The notes under the pieces: generated by a model
What the model was told of the DNA's origin: nothing
What the model saw: only the letters and a program-made list of their open reading frames with translations
Database searches by the model: none
Made by a program: the position numbers and the translations under genes
In this document: piece after piece, positions 17,840 through 25,569 of the stretch
Layout: each line of letters starts with the position of its first letter
Numbering within the stretch: the stretch's first letter is position 1
From: Clostridia bacterium
GTDB taxonomy: Bacteria > Bacillota > Clostridia > Oscillospirales > CAG-382
Reading direction: 5' to 3'
Assembly: GCA_017625615.1 (NCBI GenBank)
Contig: JAGAKP010000067.1
Coordinates: 1-41,122, forward strand
Length of the DNA stretch: 41,122 bases

Positions 17840-19369
17840 ATGATAACCGTTGTTAATTCAGTGGCACTGTCTGGTATCGACGGAATAATGGTTTCGGTCG
17901 AGGCGGGTGCTTCTTCATCCAACAGACCGAGACTTGATATAATAGGACTTCCCGACGCGGCTGTAAAGGAAGCATCGGGCAGAGTATATTCTGCTGCAAG
18001 GTCGAGCTGTGTAAACCTTAAAAAGGGTGTGCTTACGGTAAACCTCGCACCTGCCGACCTTCGCAAGGAGGGTTCGGTTTACGACCTGCCTATACTTTTA
18101 TCCATTACCGACGAAACCAAGCTGAACCTGTGCGATCTTTCGGGAAAATGCTTCGTGGGAGAGCTTTCTCTCAGCGGTGACGTGCGCGGAGTCAACGGAT
18201 GTCTTGCAATGGCTGTTGCCGCCCGCGACAACGGATTTAAAGAAATATACGTACCTGCAATAAACGCGGGAGAAGCTTCTGCCGCAGACGGAATTGACGT
18301 ATACCCCGTCAAAAACGTACGTCAGCTTATAGACCATCTTACGGGAACGGCGTTGATCGATAAAACGGTTTTTGACCGCAACGATTTTTTGAACAGCTCC
18401 GTTAGCCATCCCCTTGATTTTTGCGACGTAAAAGGACAGGGTGCCGCAAAATTTGCCGCGGAGATAGCCGCCGCAGGAGGACACAACCTTTTGCTGATAG
18501 GTCCTCCCGGTTCGGGAAAAAGTATGATAGCATCGAGAATTCCATCTATCCTCCCTCCCCTTTCCCTGCGCGAAGCCATTGAATGCACCGAAATATATTC
18601 GGTAGCGGGGCTTCTTTCGGGCGGTCTTATAACCAAGCGGCCTTACAGAAGCCCGCATCATTCGGCGTCTCCCAACGCCCTCGTCGGAGGCGGTGTTATT
18701 CCCCGCCCCGGTGAAATTTCTCTATCCCACAACGGCGTGCTGTTTTTGGATGAGTTTACGGAGTTCCCGAAGATAACCCGAGAGGCACTGCGTCAACCCT
18801 TGGAGAGCAGAAGCGTAACCGTATCCCGAGTAAACAACACGGTAACCTACCCCGCTTCGTTTATGCTCGTTTGTGCAATGAACCCCTGTAAATGCGGATA
18901 TTACGGACATCCCACCAAGGAATGTACCTGCTCGCCCGCTTCAAGGCACGATTACATATCCAGAGTTTCGGGTCCGCTCCTTGACAGAATAGATATTCAG
19001 ACGGAGGTCCCCCCGCTGGACTACCGCGACTTGCACTGCGATTCCGAAACGGAAACAAGCGCAGAGATAAGAGAACGTGTCATTTCCGCAAGAGAATTTG
19101 CAAAAAAGCGTTTTTCCGATAAGGACGAGTTTATACCCAACGCGGCGCTGACCTCGTCCGAAATGAGGAAATACTGCGTAATGTCCACCGAAGCGGAGCA
19201 GACGTTGGAAAAGGCTTACAAGCTGCTGTCACTTTCCGCACGCGGACACGACAGACTGTTAAAGGTAGCGCGCACCATTGCGGATATAAGGCACAGTGAA
19301 AAAATTGAAAAAGCACATATTGCTCAGGCGATACATTTGCGTTCGCTTGACAGAAAATATTGGTCATAA
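17840..19369 (+). CDS. YifB/ComM-family magnesium-chelatase-like AAA+ ATPase
   Basis: A cytoplasmic 509-aa ATPase. The N-terminal third (about residues 1-170) is the ChlI-fold domain of the family, with the early phrase GIDGIMVSVEAGASS. The AAA+ core has Walker A GPPGSGKS at about 222 and Walker B VLFLDEF at about 299. A cysteine cluster, CKCGYYGHPTKECTC, lies near 350, followed by SRVSGPLLDRIDI. Length and motifs match the family. ComM in naturally competent Gram-negatives promotes branch migration during transformation; the role in clostridia is not established. The start is ATG with GGAGG seven bases before. It is the first of three tightly spaced genes. Confidence 0.95.
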   Translation: MITVVNSVALSGIDGIMVSVEAGASSSNRPRLDIIGLPDAAVKEASGRVYSAARSSCVNLKKGVLTVNLAPADLRKEGSVYDLPILLSITDETKLNLCDLSGKCFVGELSLSGDVRGVNGCLAMAVAARDNGFKEIYVPAINAGEASAADGIDVYPVKNVRQLIDHLTGTALIDKTVFDRNDFLNSSVSHPLDFCDVKGQGAAKFAAEIAAAGGHNLLLIGPPGSGKSMIASRIPSILPPLSLREAIECTEIYSVAGLLSGGLITKRPYRSPHHSASPNALVGGGVIPRPGEISLSHNGVLFLDEFTEFPKITREALRQPLESRSVTVSRVNNTVTYPASFMLVCAMNPCKCGYYGHPTKECTCSPASRHDYISRVSGPLLDRIDIQTEVPPLDYRDLHCDSETETSAEIRERVISAREFAKKRFSDKDEFIPNAALTSSEMRKYCVMSTEAEQTLEKAYKLLSLSARGHDRLLKVARTIADIRHSEKIEKAHIAQAIHLRSLDRKYWS

Positions 19370-19380
19370 AGAGGTCATTA

Positions 19381-20088
19381 ATGGATTACGAAGGCAAGCA
19401 CTTTCCCGAAGAGGAGAGAAAATTAGAAAAAGAACGGTCTTCAAAGGTCGGTTGGATAATTAAACAGATATTCAGATACACCTTCTGGGGTATTTGCGCG
19501 CTGGTATGGGGCATAATCTTTTACCGCATTTTTTCAAGCACCAACGCAAGGCTCGTTAAGCAGATGTATTTCTCCGACGACGCAGTGGTTATAGCCCAAA
19601 AGCTGGGCGACGAGTTTACCGTTTATTCGGTGCAGACCGCCTCCACCATGAACGAGGACGGAACGGTACAGGTCGTAAACAACCTTTACGCAGAGGATGC
19701 GAAAGAATTTGAGATCGGTCTGCGATACCGAATGAAGCACTTCACCGGTAAAAAGGATACTTACCTCCCCTTTACGTTAAAGCTGGTTGACAAAAGCGGA
19801 AACGAATACGAAATATGCAATACCGAATTTACCACCAAAAACGATTACGGCTTTGCACGTATTTCATTCGCAAACGTGGTTATAGATAAAACCACTAATC
19901 AGTATTATTTTGAGGACGGAGACTTTTCACACGAAAAGCCCGATATAAACCAGGATAACGGGCAGGTGCTGAATACCAACACCGCTTTGTATCTTTACGT
20001 TTACTACGGTGAAGAAGCGGTAGCGGAGCTTCAGGTATACCACGATTTCGCGATCCTTGAAGAAATCGACTACAAGCAAGGGAGATAA
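19381..20088 (+). CDS. Single-span membrane protein of unknown function
   Basis: A 235-aa protein I do not recognise. The N-terminal 30 residues are strongly charged and cytoplasmic, and a membrane span runs at about residues 30-52. The rest is predicted to be extracytoplasmic and beta-rich, with a central stretch such as KDTYLPFTLKLVDKSGNEYE. I chose ATG 19381, which has AGAGG six bases upstream and lies 11 bases after the YifB stop; an in-frame upstream start at 19360 would overlap YifB and has no such site. The stop directly abuts the next ATG, so the two membrane proteins are probably made together. Confidence 0.75.
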   Translation: MDYEGKHFPEEERKLEKERSSKVGWIIKQIFRYTFWGICALVWGIIFYRIFSSTNARLVKQMYFSDDAVVIAQKLGDEFTVYSVQTASTMNEDGTVQVVNNLYAEDAKEFEIGLRYRMKHFTGKKDTYLPFTLKLVDKSGNEYEICNTEFTTKNDYGFARISFANVVIDKTTNQYYFEDGDFSHEKPDINQDNGQVLNTNTALYLYVYYGEEAVAELQVYHDFAILEEIDYKQGR

Positions 20089-20961
20089 ATGATGGGAAAG
20101 GCAACTAAACTTTACAATAAAACGAAGCGGAAGGGTCTTATAAGCGCAATAATCGGCGGAGTAATGACCGTGGCCGGAATAGTACTGCTTATACTTCCGT
20201 TGGCAACGGTTTCCGGAGTTGCGGAGATAACGAGAAATCTTATTTTCCTGCTGTGCGGCGGCATATCTCTCATCACGGGATTTTGCTTGCTGATTTCGGG
20301 AATGACTCAATGGATGATACGTCCTTACGCCGTTGTGTTTACGGACGAGGGCTTGTTTGATTTTACGGGCAAGCACAAAAACGGTATGTTTATTGAATGG
20401 AACAACATAAAGGACGCCCGCGTTTACGGAAAAGGAGAGGCGGCTTTTATAGGACTTGATCTTATCAGCCTTGATATTGCTTACAATTCCATAACCGCAA
20501 AGCAAAAAAGAGAGATAAACGAGAATATTTCAAACAATATGCCTGCAGTTATTATTTCTCAGTCGGAGATAGCAGAGCCGATCGGAAGCGTAGTTAAGGC
20601 AATTCTTCAGGTAAGACTGGGCACGAAGGCGGAGGATATAACAGAAGAAGTTACGGCAGAGGTAAAAGAAGATCCCGCACCCGTATTCACGCCCGACGAG
20701 CTTGACGAGCTTAACCGCACGGGAGACGTTAAATTTGCGTCTTATGTGAAATTTGAAAAAACATCCGACGATATTCCCGTTCCCAAGGCCGAAATAAAAA
20801 AATCCGATATTATAGAAACTATAGTTGCCGAAGAGAAAAAAGCGATGCTTGATGAAGTTGAAAAGGCGGAAGAAGACAAAGGAGAAAAGGAAAAACCTAT
20901 TCCCGATAACGCTTCCATTGACGATCTGCTTTCACTGCTTTCTATAGGCGAGGATAAGTAA
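20089..20961 (+). CDS. Two-span membrane protein with acidic C-terminal tail, unknown function
   Basis: A 290-aa protein with two membrane spans at about residues 18-40 and 48-72. A compact domain follows (about 80-180) that contains PYAVVFTDEGLFDF and FIEWNNIKDARVYG, a layout reminiscent of STM3941-like/PH-like bacterial proteins. The C-terminal tail of about 100 residues is highly charged and rich in Glu/Lys. The first ATG abuts the upstream stop, and a second Met follows at once, so the true start may be 20092. GGGAG precedes both. It is the last gene of the YifB unit, followed by a clear terminator. No enzymatic motif is visible. Confidence 0.75.
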   Translation: MMGKATKLYNKTKRKGLISAIIGGVMTVAGIVLLILPLATVSGVAEITRNLIFLLCGGISLITGFCLLISGMTQWMIRPYAVVFTDEGLFDFTGKHKNGMFIEWNNIKDARVYGKGEAAFIGLDLISLDIAYNSITAKQKREINENISNNMPAVIISQSEIAEPIGSVVKAILQVRLGTKAEDITEEVTAEVKEDPAPVFTPDELDELNRTGDVKFASYVKFEKTSDDIPVPKAEIKKSDIIETIVAEEKKAMLDEVEKAEEDKGEKEKPIPDNASIDDLLSLLSIGEDK

Positions 20962-20969
20962 AAAAAATT

Positions 20970-21001
20970 AAGGAAAGCCAAAATAAAGGCTTTCCTTTTT
21001 T
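20970..21001 (+). terminator. Rho-independent terminator of the YifB operon
   Basis: AAGGAAAGCC and GGCTTTCCTT form a 10-bp stem with an eight-base loop, followed by a T-run. It begins nine bases after the stop codon. Confidence 0.9.
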
Positions 21002-21165
21002 GTCGGGATCCCCACGAAGCCGTCAGGTTTCGCGGGGTGATTGTCGGGGTCCCCACGAAGCCGTCAGGCTTCGCGGGGTGATTGTCGGGGTCCCCACGAA
21101 GCCGTCAGACTTCGCGGGGTGATTGTCGGGGTCCCCACGAAGCCGTCAGACTTCGCGGGGTGATT
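21002..21165. repeat. Four tandem copies of a 41-bp hairpin-forming repeat
   Basis: The units are 21002-21042, 21043-21083, 21084-21124 and 21125-21165, starting GTCGGG and ending GGGGTGATT. Each contains an inverted repeat: CCCCACGAAGCC, GTCA, then GGCTTCGCGGGG (one A-C mismatch). Copies differ by only one or two bases (21008 and the right arm near 21028, 21110 and 21151). The array sits between a terminator and the next promoter, in non-coding DNA. Confidence 0.95.
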
Positions 21166-21214
21166 TACGGTAATTCCGCAACCAATGATTGAATCAGGTT
21201 CAACTTTCGCGTTA
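21166..21214. other. Short spacer between repeat array and promoter
   Basis: No gene or strong signal is seen in this stretch. It separates the 41-bp repeats from the promoter of the sigma-factor fusion gene. Confidence 0.5.
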
Positions 21215-21243
21215 TTGACTATACGGGTCAGTTATTTTATAAT
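21215..21243 (+). promoter_or_regulatory. Promoter of the sigma-factor fusion gene
   Basis: TTGACT, 17 bases, then a perfect TATAAT. The leader to the ATG at 21358 would be about 108 nt. This is a housekeeping-type promoter; a weaker ECF-like motif lies further down at 21281-21310. Confidence 0.8.
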
Positions 21244-21357
21244 CGAAAACGAAGTTACTTCAAAAAAATTTTTACCGTTACCCAACCTTTTTTACGATTC
21301 CGACACTCTTATAAGTGAAAGCCCAAAAAACGGAAACAAACAAGTAAAGGAAATGCA

Positions 21358-23991
21358 ATGAACGGACCCAATAAACTTTACAAGGACAAAAAAGACTGCA
21401 CCTTGGTGGAAATGACCCTTTTGGGAAACGAGAGCGCTTACGAGGAGCTTGTTACAAGACACGAAAAAAGCGTGCGCGGAACGGCTTACAAGGTGACGGG
21501 GAACAGGTATTCGGCGGAGGACGCTTCGCAGGATGCTTTCGTTTCCGCGTGGATGAAGCTGGACACACTGAGAGAGAAGGAAAAATTCGGCTCCTGGGTA
21601 TGCTCCATAGCCAAAAACTGCGCAAAAAGTATAGTTACCCATTACGGCTGTGCCGCCGCGGACATAAGTCTTGATCTGCTCGTATATGACGATGAGGAAA
21701 ACGAGAATAGTGAGATCAATAACATTCTCGACCTTGCAAGAAGAGCGGAAGACGATCAAAAGGAAAAGCTGCGGGATGTCGTAGACGGGCTGAGCGAAAA
21801 AATACGGGAAGCCGTTAAGCTGCATTACTTTGAGGAATTATCCGTTGCTGAAATAGCCGATAAGCTGTCCCTACCGGTGGGGACCGTTAAATGGCGACTT
21901 TCGGAGGGGCGAAAGCTTTTAAGAAAGGAATACGGAGTAATGGAAAAAGATTACGACGAAAACGAGAATATAGTTCGTCGCGTAATGCGGCAGGTTGAGC
22001 TTTTAAAGGCATGGGGCAGAAAAAACGACAGAAGCGGCTTTGAGAAGGAATACAGAAAAACCCTTGCAGACGTGGAAAGCCTGAAAAACTCAAAGGAAAA
22101 ATCCCACGCACTGGCTGACGTATTGCTTCGCGGCGCGTGGTGGATACCCGGTGAGCGAAACGAAGAAATATTCAAGCGTATAAAGGCGGAGGCTATTGCA
22201 GGTCACAACGACGACGTGATGCAAAGCGTTATGGCCCGCGAGGCAGGCGAATACAAAAATGACGAGCGTATCGAATATATGCTTTCCGTTCAGGTGCCCT
22301 TTCTGAGGGAGCACGGATTTGTAAAATCGCTGGGATATATATGGTTTTGGGTTGGCTGGGAATACGCCAACAAAAACGATACGGAAAGGGCTGTTGAATG
22401 CTTTAACAACGTAACGGAAGTGCTGACTCCCGAGGACGTTTACTATGCAAACGCACTCTCCGCAATAGAAGCAGAGCGTTTCAGAAGCAACATTACGGGC
22501 AAACACAACAAGCATTACAGCGGAGGCGCAACGGGAGAGGTATACAAATACGCTAACGGAAAGCTTTTGTTCTGGTCACAGCCGGGATATTCCTTCGGCT
22601 GGGCGGCGGTTGAAGGCAAAGCTGTGTTCTGGAACGCGGGACAAAACGACGGCATCATTTACGATGAAAATATGAGCGCAGGTGACGTATATACCTCTAC
22701 CGACGGTTTGTGCACACTCACCTACCGCGAAAACGGCGTTACCGTTGAGACTCCTGCAGGTGTCTTTAAGGACTGCCAAGTATGGGTACACGAGGGAATG
22801 CGGTACGGGCTTGACTACTGTGAAACCTATATATGTCCCGATATCGGCATCGTAAAGCAAAGGAGCAGCCGATACGATACGGAGGCTACGTGGGTGCTGA
22901 ACAAGTACTCGCTTAGCGGTGGAAAAGGACTTATTCCCTTTGAAAAAGGAAACCGATGGGAATACGTATATATTTGTGACAAGGGCGAAAAGTACGATAC
23001 GATCAGTTATTTTGAGGTGACGTCATACGAAAAAGGCAGTGCCGTAGTCACCTCGGGACATAGGTGTGTGCTTGAAGGATTCGATACTTCTACGTGGGAC
23101 GGAGAGATGTCGTTTCTTTCCAACTGCTTCTTCCGATACGAGGACGAAAAGGAAAAAATGGTGGACGTAAGAGACAGGCTTAATTCAGTCGAAGGGCTTG
23201 CGACCACGAAGCGCGAAAAGGCGATAACAAGGGTATTTACCGACGTTATGCGCCGTGTTCAGAATTGTTATCCCTACATAAATCCCGATTACACCGAAAA
23301 GGGTAAATGGAACTATTTTTCCGCTTACCTTTTGCAGGAGCAAAATGGCAAGCACTTTACAAAGCGAACCAAGGGAGTTTCCAAGTACAATTTCCAATGG
23401 AAAGCAAATATGTGGAATATCGGTAACGAGGGCTACAAGGTACTTTACGGTAACTTTTTACACGAAATACAGGACGCCGTGGGGTGCTTCTGGTCCGATG
23501 AATGGGTAAGCGGATACAAAAAGCAGGCTAAATCGAGAATACGCGATAAAGCAAGCTACACCCTTGCCGTTCTTGACGACGAGACCGTTGAAACCCCTTG
23601 CGGAATCTTTGAAAACTGCAGGCACGTTCAATATGAATTAACGGGCACGGATGACCACGGCTGGCAATTTTTGGGCGGTAAAAAGGATATATGGTACGCG
23701 GAGGGTATCGGTATAGTTAAATTCAGAACCGACTACTGGTACGACCGTTCATTAACGTGTGAATGGGAGCTTAAGGAATACCGCAAAAAAGGTGAAGGTT
23801 ACTTCCCTGTCGTCGACGGCGGTTACAGAAGATACGCGCCCACAACAATAGGAGACGGCTGGCACGCGGGAGTTGAGCACACCTATGACGTAAGTGAAAA
23901 GGATGCAATAATCATAATAAACGTGCTTGGCACCCGCGACAGAGCACGGTACGAGGCTGACGAAGAAAACAAGGATCCTTTGTACCAATAA
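21358..23991 (+). CDS. ECF-type sigma factor fused to a large C-terminal domain with an internal duplication
   Basis: An 877-aa protein. Residues about 20-90 match sigma-70 region 2 (YSAEDASQDAFVSAWMKLDT, then FGSWVCSIAKNCA) and about 140-190 match region 4 with its helix-turn-helix (LSVAEIADKLSLPVGTVKWR). A helical, TPR-like stretch follows (about 200-385). The remainder is beta-rich and carries two related units. The first has VETPAGVFKDC at about 463, PDIGIVK about 35 residues later and a GLIPFEKGNRWEY end. The second has VETPCGIFENC at about 743, EGIGIVKF and a GYFPVVDGGYRRY end. No membrane span or signal peptide is seen. Typical ECF sigma factors are 160-200 aa. The extension may sense or hold the sigma part inactive (inference). 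AAAGGA precedes the start, and a small membrane protein gene follows after 18 bases. Confidence 0.85.
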   Translation: MNGPNKLYKDKKDCTLVEMTLLGNESAYEELVTRHEKSVRGTAYKVTGNRYSAEDASQDAFVSAWMKLDTLREKEKFGSWVCSIAKNCAKSIVTHYGCAAADISLDLLVYDDEENENSEINNILDLARRAEDDQKEKLRDVVDGLSEKIREAVKLHYFEELSVAEIADKLSLPVGTVKWRLSEGRKLLRKEYGVMEKDYDENENIVRRVMRQVELLKAWGRKNDRSGFEKEYRKTLADVESLKNSKEKSHALADVLLRGAWWIPGERNEEIFKRIKAEAIAGHNDDVMQSVMAREAGEYKNDERIEYMLSVQVPFLREHGFVKSLGYIWFWVGWEYANKNDTERAVECFNNVTEVLTPEDVYYANALSAIEAERFRSNITGKHNKHYSGGATGEVYKYANGKLLFWSQPGYSFGWAAVEGKAVFWNAGQNDGIIYDENMSAGDVYTSTDGLCTLTYRENGVTVETPAGVFKDCQVWVHEGMRYGLDYCETYICPDIGIVKQRSSRYDTEATWVLNKYSLSGGKGLIPFEKGNRWEYVYICDKGEKYDTISYFEVTSYEKGSAVVTSGHRCVLEGFDTSTWDGEMSFLSNCFFRYEDEKEKMVDVRDRLNSVEGLATTKREKAITRVFTDVMRRVQNCYPYINPDYTEKGKWNYFSAYLLQEQNGKHFTKRTKGVSKYNFQWKANMWNIGNEGYKVLYGNFLHEIQDAVGCFWSDEWVSGYKKQAKSRIRDKASYTLAVLDDETVETPCGIFENCRHVQYELTGTDDHGWQFLGGKKDIWYAEGIGIVKFRTDYWYDRSLTCEWELKEYRKKGEGYFPVVDGGYRRYAPTTIGDGWHAGVEHTYDVSEKDAIIIINVLGTRDRARYEADEENKDPLYQ

Positions 23992-24009
23992 AACATAAAA
24001 GGAGACAAA

Positions 24010-24705
24010 ATGGAAAAGAAAAGCTTTAAAAAATATTTTACGCAAGGCAAAGCGCTGTTTTTTATAGGTATTGCCGTTGCGGTTATCGGTGTTCTTCTGT
24101 ACGGAATAAACTACTTTTTCGTGCACGAATGGGACCTCTGGCAGGGCTCCGTTCTGACAGCGGTTGCGGGAATAGTGGTGATAATATGCCACTTTTCAAT
24201 ACGTGTGCGTGACGGTGCCGTTGACGAATACGCAAGATCCTTTCACAAAATTCCCGAGCAGGAGCTTAACGCGCTTTTGCAGGAATCCGAAAGAAGGCCG
24301 TTGAAGGTATTTGAGTTTACGTCCGGCGCATACGCGCTTAACGATACCACAGCGGAAAAGATTACTATCGGCAACGATTCGACGCCGAGATGCGAAAAAT
24401 ACTCCTGCGTTGCACTGCTTTACACTCCCGAAAGCTTTTACGCCGTAAAGGGAAATCTTGACCTTATCACAGGCGACGTAAAAACCGAAAAGGTATTCTT
24501 TCCCCTTGCGGATATCGAAAGCATTGAAGTTCTTGACAACAGCTTTACCAAGGAGATAAAGGGTAAGAATAAGTATTTCGAATGCTTTTCACTTGAGATC
24601 AAGGCAGGCGATGTTATACATTCCTTTACCGTACACAACGATGCTTTGACTGATGAAGCTGTAGAAAAGATAAGAAGAGCGGCAGAAAGCAAAAGACAGT
24701 CTTAA
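24010..24705 (+). CDS. Two-span membrane protein of unknown function downstream of the sigma fusion
   Basis: A 231-aa protein with spans at about residues 16-38 and 44-65 and a soluble C-terminal domain (about 75-225). I do not recognise a family. The C-terminal domain has alternating hydrophobic strands and ends in a helix, which could be a PH-like fold, but this is weak. GGAG lies seven bases before the ATG, and the gap to the sigma fusion is 18 bases, so the two are probably one operon. An anti-sigma or signalling role is possible from position alone. The unit ends at a terminator. Confidence 0.75.
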   Translation: MEKKSFKKYFTQGKALFFIGIAVAVIGVLLYGINYFFVHEWDLWQGSVLTAVAGIVVIICHFSIRVRDGAVDEYARSFHKIPEQELNALLQESERRPLKVFEFTSGAYALNDTTAEKITIGNDSTPRCEKYSCVALLYTPESFYAVKGNLDLITGDVKTEKVFFPLADIESIEVLDNSFTKEIKGKNKYFECFSLEIKAGDVIHSFTVHNDALTDEAVEKIRRAAESKRQS

Positions 24706-24712
24706 CGTGAAA

Positions 24713-24745
24713 GATCCCGACCGTAAAAGGTCGGGATCACTTTTA
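24713..24745. terminator. Terminator between convergent genes
   Basis: GATCCCGACC and GGTCGGGATC form a perfect 10-bp stem with a six-base loop. On the plus strand it is followed by AC and then TTTTATTT. Its right flank overlaps the stop codon of the minus-strand PHP phosphatase gene. The minus-strand T-run is short. Confidence 0.8.
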
Positions 24746-25516
24746 TTTATGCCATTTTACTTTTCTTTCATCAGCCCAAGACCGCCATTTTTCAAACTCA
24801 AAGCACAGCATATCACTGCGGTGAGAATCGCTGTTGAGCAAAAAGGTGCCGCCGCGTGCGGTGATCTCGTCCACCAAAAAGGGTGCGGGATAAGGAGAAC
24901 GTTTGTATCCGCGGACGATGACGCCCGTGTTTATCTCGAAGGGGATATTTTTAGGAATAAGCCTTTCAAGAGCATCGATAGCGGCGGAGGTGTAGCGGGG
25001 ATCGGTTTCGTTAAACATAACGAAGCCCTCGTTGAACTTGGTTATAAGGTCGAAATGACCTATAATATCTATATCCTTTTCCGCCAGAAGTGAAAGGGTT
25101 TCATAATAGGCTTGGGTAAGGCCGTAGATATCGCCGTTAAAGTGCTTATGTGCCGCTTTAATAAGGGTATCCGCCGAAAGGTCGACGGGAATATACTCGC
25201 CATCCCTCTTTATATAGTGAGCGGAGCCGATCGCGTAATCAAAGGGAGAAAGGTCAATATCCGAAAAGGCATCAAGCTCTATACCGCAAAGTATTTCGAT
25301 ATCATCGGCGTATTTTTCTTTAAGTAATTTAATTTCACCGACGTATGAGGCGGTGTCCTCGGGAGACATACAGTAGCCTTTATCAAAGGGAGTATAAGAA
25401 TGTCCCGAAAAGCCGATACGCTTTATCCCGCGGGAAAGGGCAGTCTTTACCGTTTCCTCAAGGGTGCTCTTTCCGTCGCAATAGGTGGAATGTATATGAA
25501 GATCCTGAAATAGCAT
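24743..25516 (-). CDS. PHP-domain phosphatase, histidinol-phosphatase-like
   Basis: A cytoplasmic 257-aa metal-dependent phosphoesterase. The PHP motifs are present in order: DLHIHSTYCDGK at the N-terminus, GFSGHS at about residue 35, CGIELD at about 79, HFDL at about 154 and NSDSHRSD near 229. Family members hydrolyse L-histidinol phosphate in histidine synthesis, but no other his gene is nearby, so the substrate is not certain. I chose ATG 25516 because it places the DLHIH motif at the very N-terminus and has GGGTGA upstream. An in-frame TTG at 25537 lies inside a hairpin. Confidence 0.88.
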   Translation of the reverse strand: MLFQDLHIHSTYCDGKSTLEETVKTALSRGIKRIGFSGHSYTPFDKGYCMSPEDTASYVGEIKLLKEKYADDIEILCGIELDAFSDIDLSPFDYAIGSAHYIKRDGEYIPVDLSADTLIKAAHKHFNGDIYGLTQAYYETLSLLAEKDIDIIGHFDLITKFNEGFVMFNETDPRYTSAAIDALERLIPKNIPFEINTGVIVRGYKRSPYPAPFLVDEITARGGTFLLNSDSHRSDMLCFEFEKWRSWADERKVKWHK

Positions 25517-25535
25517 ATTATCACCCGTATTTGAC

Positions 25536-25565
25536 AAGGCGGCTTTTACAAGCCGCCTTTTTTGA
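25536..25565. terminator. Strong GC-rich hairpin between the PrsA-like and PHP genes
   Basis: AAGGCGGCTT and AAGCCGCCTT pair perfectly around TTAC. The T-run (TTTTTT) is on the plus-strand side, while the minus-strand side reads TTGTCAA. Termination of the minus-strand PrsA-like transcript may therefore be partial. Confidence 0.65.
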
Positions 25566-25569
25566 TTTA

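Noticed and set aside
21002..21165. CRISPR array
   Set aside because: The units are directly contiguous with no unique spacers, and no cas genes are nearby.
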